Shown: in pieces, positions 63,934 through 64,000 of the stretch | Position numbering within the stretch: position 1 is the stretch's first letter | How the letters are laid out: every line of letters starts with the position of its first letter | Assembly (NCBI RefSeq): GCF_002128425.1 | Contig: NZ_NESS01000005.1 | Coordinates: forward strand, 62,001 to 126,000 | DNA from: Gottfriedia acidiceleris | GTDB lineage: Bacteria; Bacillota; Bacilli; Bacillales; Bacillaceae_G | Reading direction: 5' to 3' | Length of the DNA: 64,000 bases | The notes under the pieces: model-generated | Databases searched by the model: none | What the model saw: the letters and a program-made list of their open reading frames with translations, nothing else | What the model was told of the DNA's origin: nothing | Made by a program: the position numbers and the translations under genes

Positions 63934-64000
63934 ATGAGTCATTTTACAAATACAAAGTTGATTAAACCTAAAATTCTATACTATGGAACACCTGTGATTT
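63934..64000 (+). CDS. flavin reductase family protein (5' end only)
   Basis: ATG at 63934 has AGGAGG upstream. The 22 visible codons (MSHFTNTKLIKPKILYYGTP, then VI) match the start of flavin-reductase-like FMN-binding proteins, which typically read PKILYFGTPV. The rest lies beyond the window. It is divergent from the ArsR-type regulator. Confidence 0.55.
   Translation, partial: MSHFTNTKLIKPKILYYGTPVI

Overview
The window is a low-GC stretch of a Bacillaceae chromosome (Bacillus/Gottfriedia-like, inferred). Supporting signs are strong AGGAGG ribosome sites, TTG and GTG starts, a GerA-type germination gene, an SR1P peptide gene, a GntR operator of B. subtilis type, cre-like sites, a BirA box and a hisZ-dependent his operon. 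No rRNA, tRNA or CRISPR was seen.

Layout. 1-3.0 kb: 5' part of an ABC drug exporter preceded by a short leader ORF and two terminator hairpins, then an oligo-1,6-glucosidase. 3.4-13 kb: mostly single genes (L,D-transpeptidase, M42 peptidase, FAD monooxygenase, SR1P peptide, Nudix, VOC, sugar-dehydrogenase-like propeller, YnfA, MaoC-like). 13-19 kb: aldehyde dehydrogenase, YitT, VanZ, ABC-F ATPase. 19-22.5 kb: thioesterase and metE under a cobalamin riboswitch. 22.7-30 kb: transporters (APC, BrnQ, TSUP, MATE) with adjacent TrmB and MarR regulators and visible operators. 30-35.4 kb: aldo/keto reductases, TetR and cupin mixed with decayed genes (carboxymuconolactone decarboxylase, aldo/keto reductase, LysR). 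35.7-38.7 kb: bioF-bioH-bioC with a BirA box. 38.7-39.7 kb: a graveyard with a DUF3885 relic, an IS3-end relic and an IS110 relic that keeps a structured non-coding 5' region. 39.9-42 kb: YetF-like protein and an orphan GerA A-subunit. 42.5-46.3 kb: gntR-gntK-gntP with GntR operator and cre. 46.9-48.3 kb: an inactivated IS3-family element abutting a large TPR-dynamin-like GTPase. 51-54.7 kb: small proteins, GNATs, DinB. 54.9-55.2 kb: a 52-bp tandem array with a hairpin in each unit. 55.2-62.4 kb: hisZGDBHAF-hisIE-hisJ behind a histidine leader peptide and attenuator. 62.6-64 kb: frameshifted GNAT, ArsR-type regulator, start of a flavin-reductase-like gene.

The theme of the window is conditional expression through leader RNA. 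Three operons have a short ORF followed by an intrinsic terminator just upstream of the first gene: the ABC exporter, metE (behind the B12 riboswitch) and his (three consecutive His codons). A fourth, the ABC-F gene, has a terminator hairpin in its leader. The strongest candidates for new biology are the his attenuator, the exporter leader, the structured region of the IS110 relic and the tandem hairpin array. All calls come from reading the sequence; no search or folding was run.
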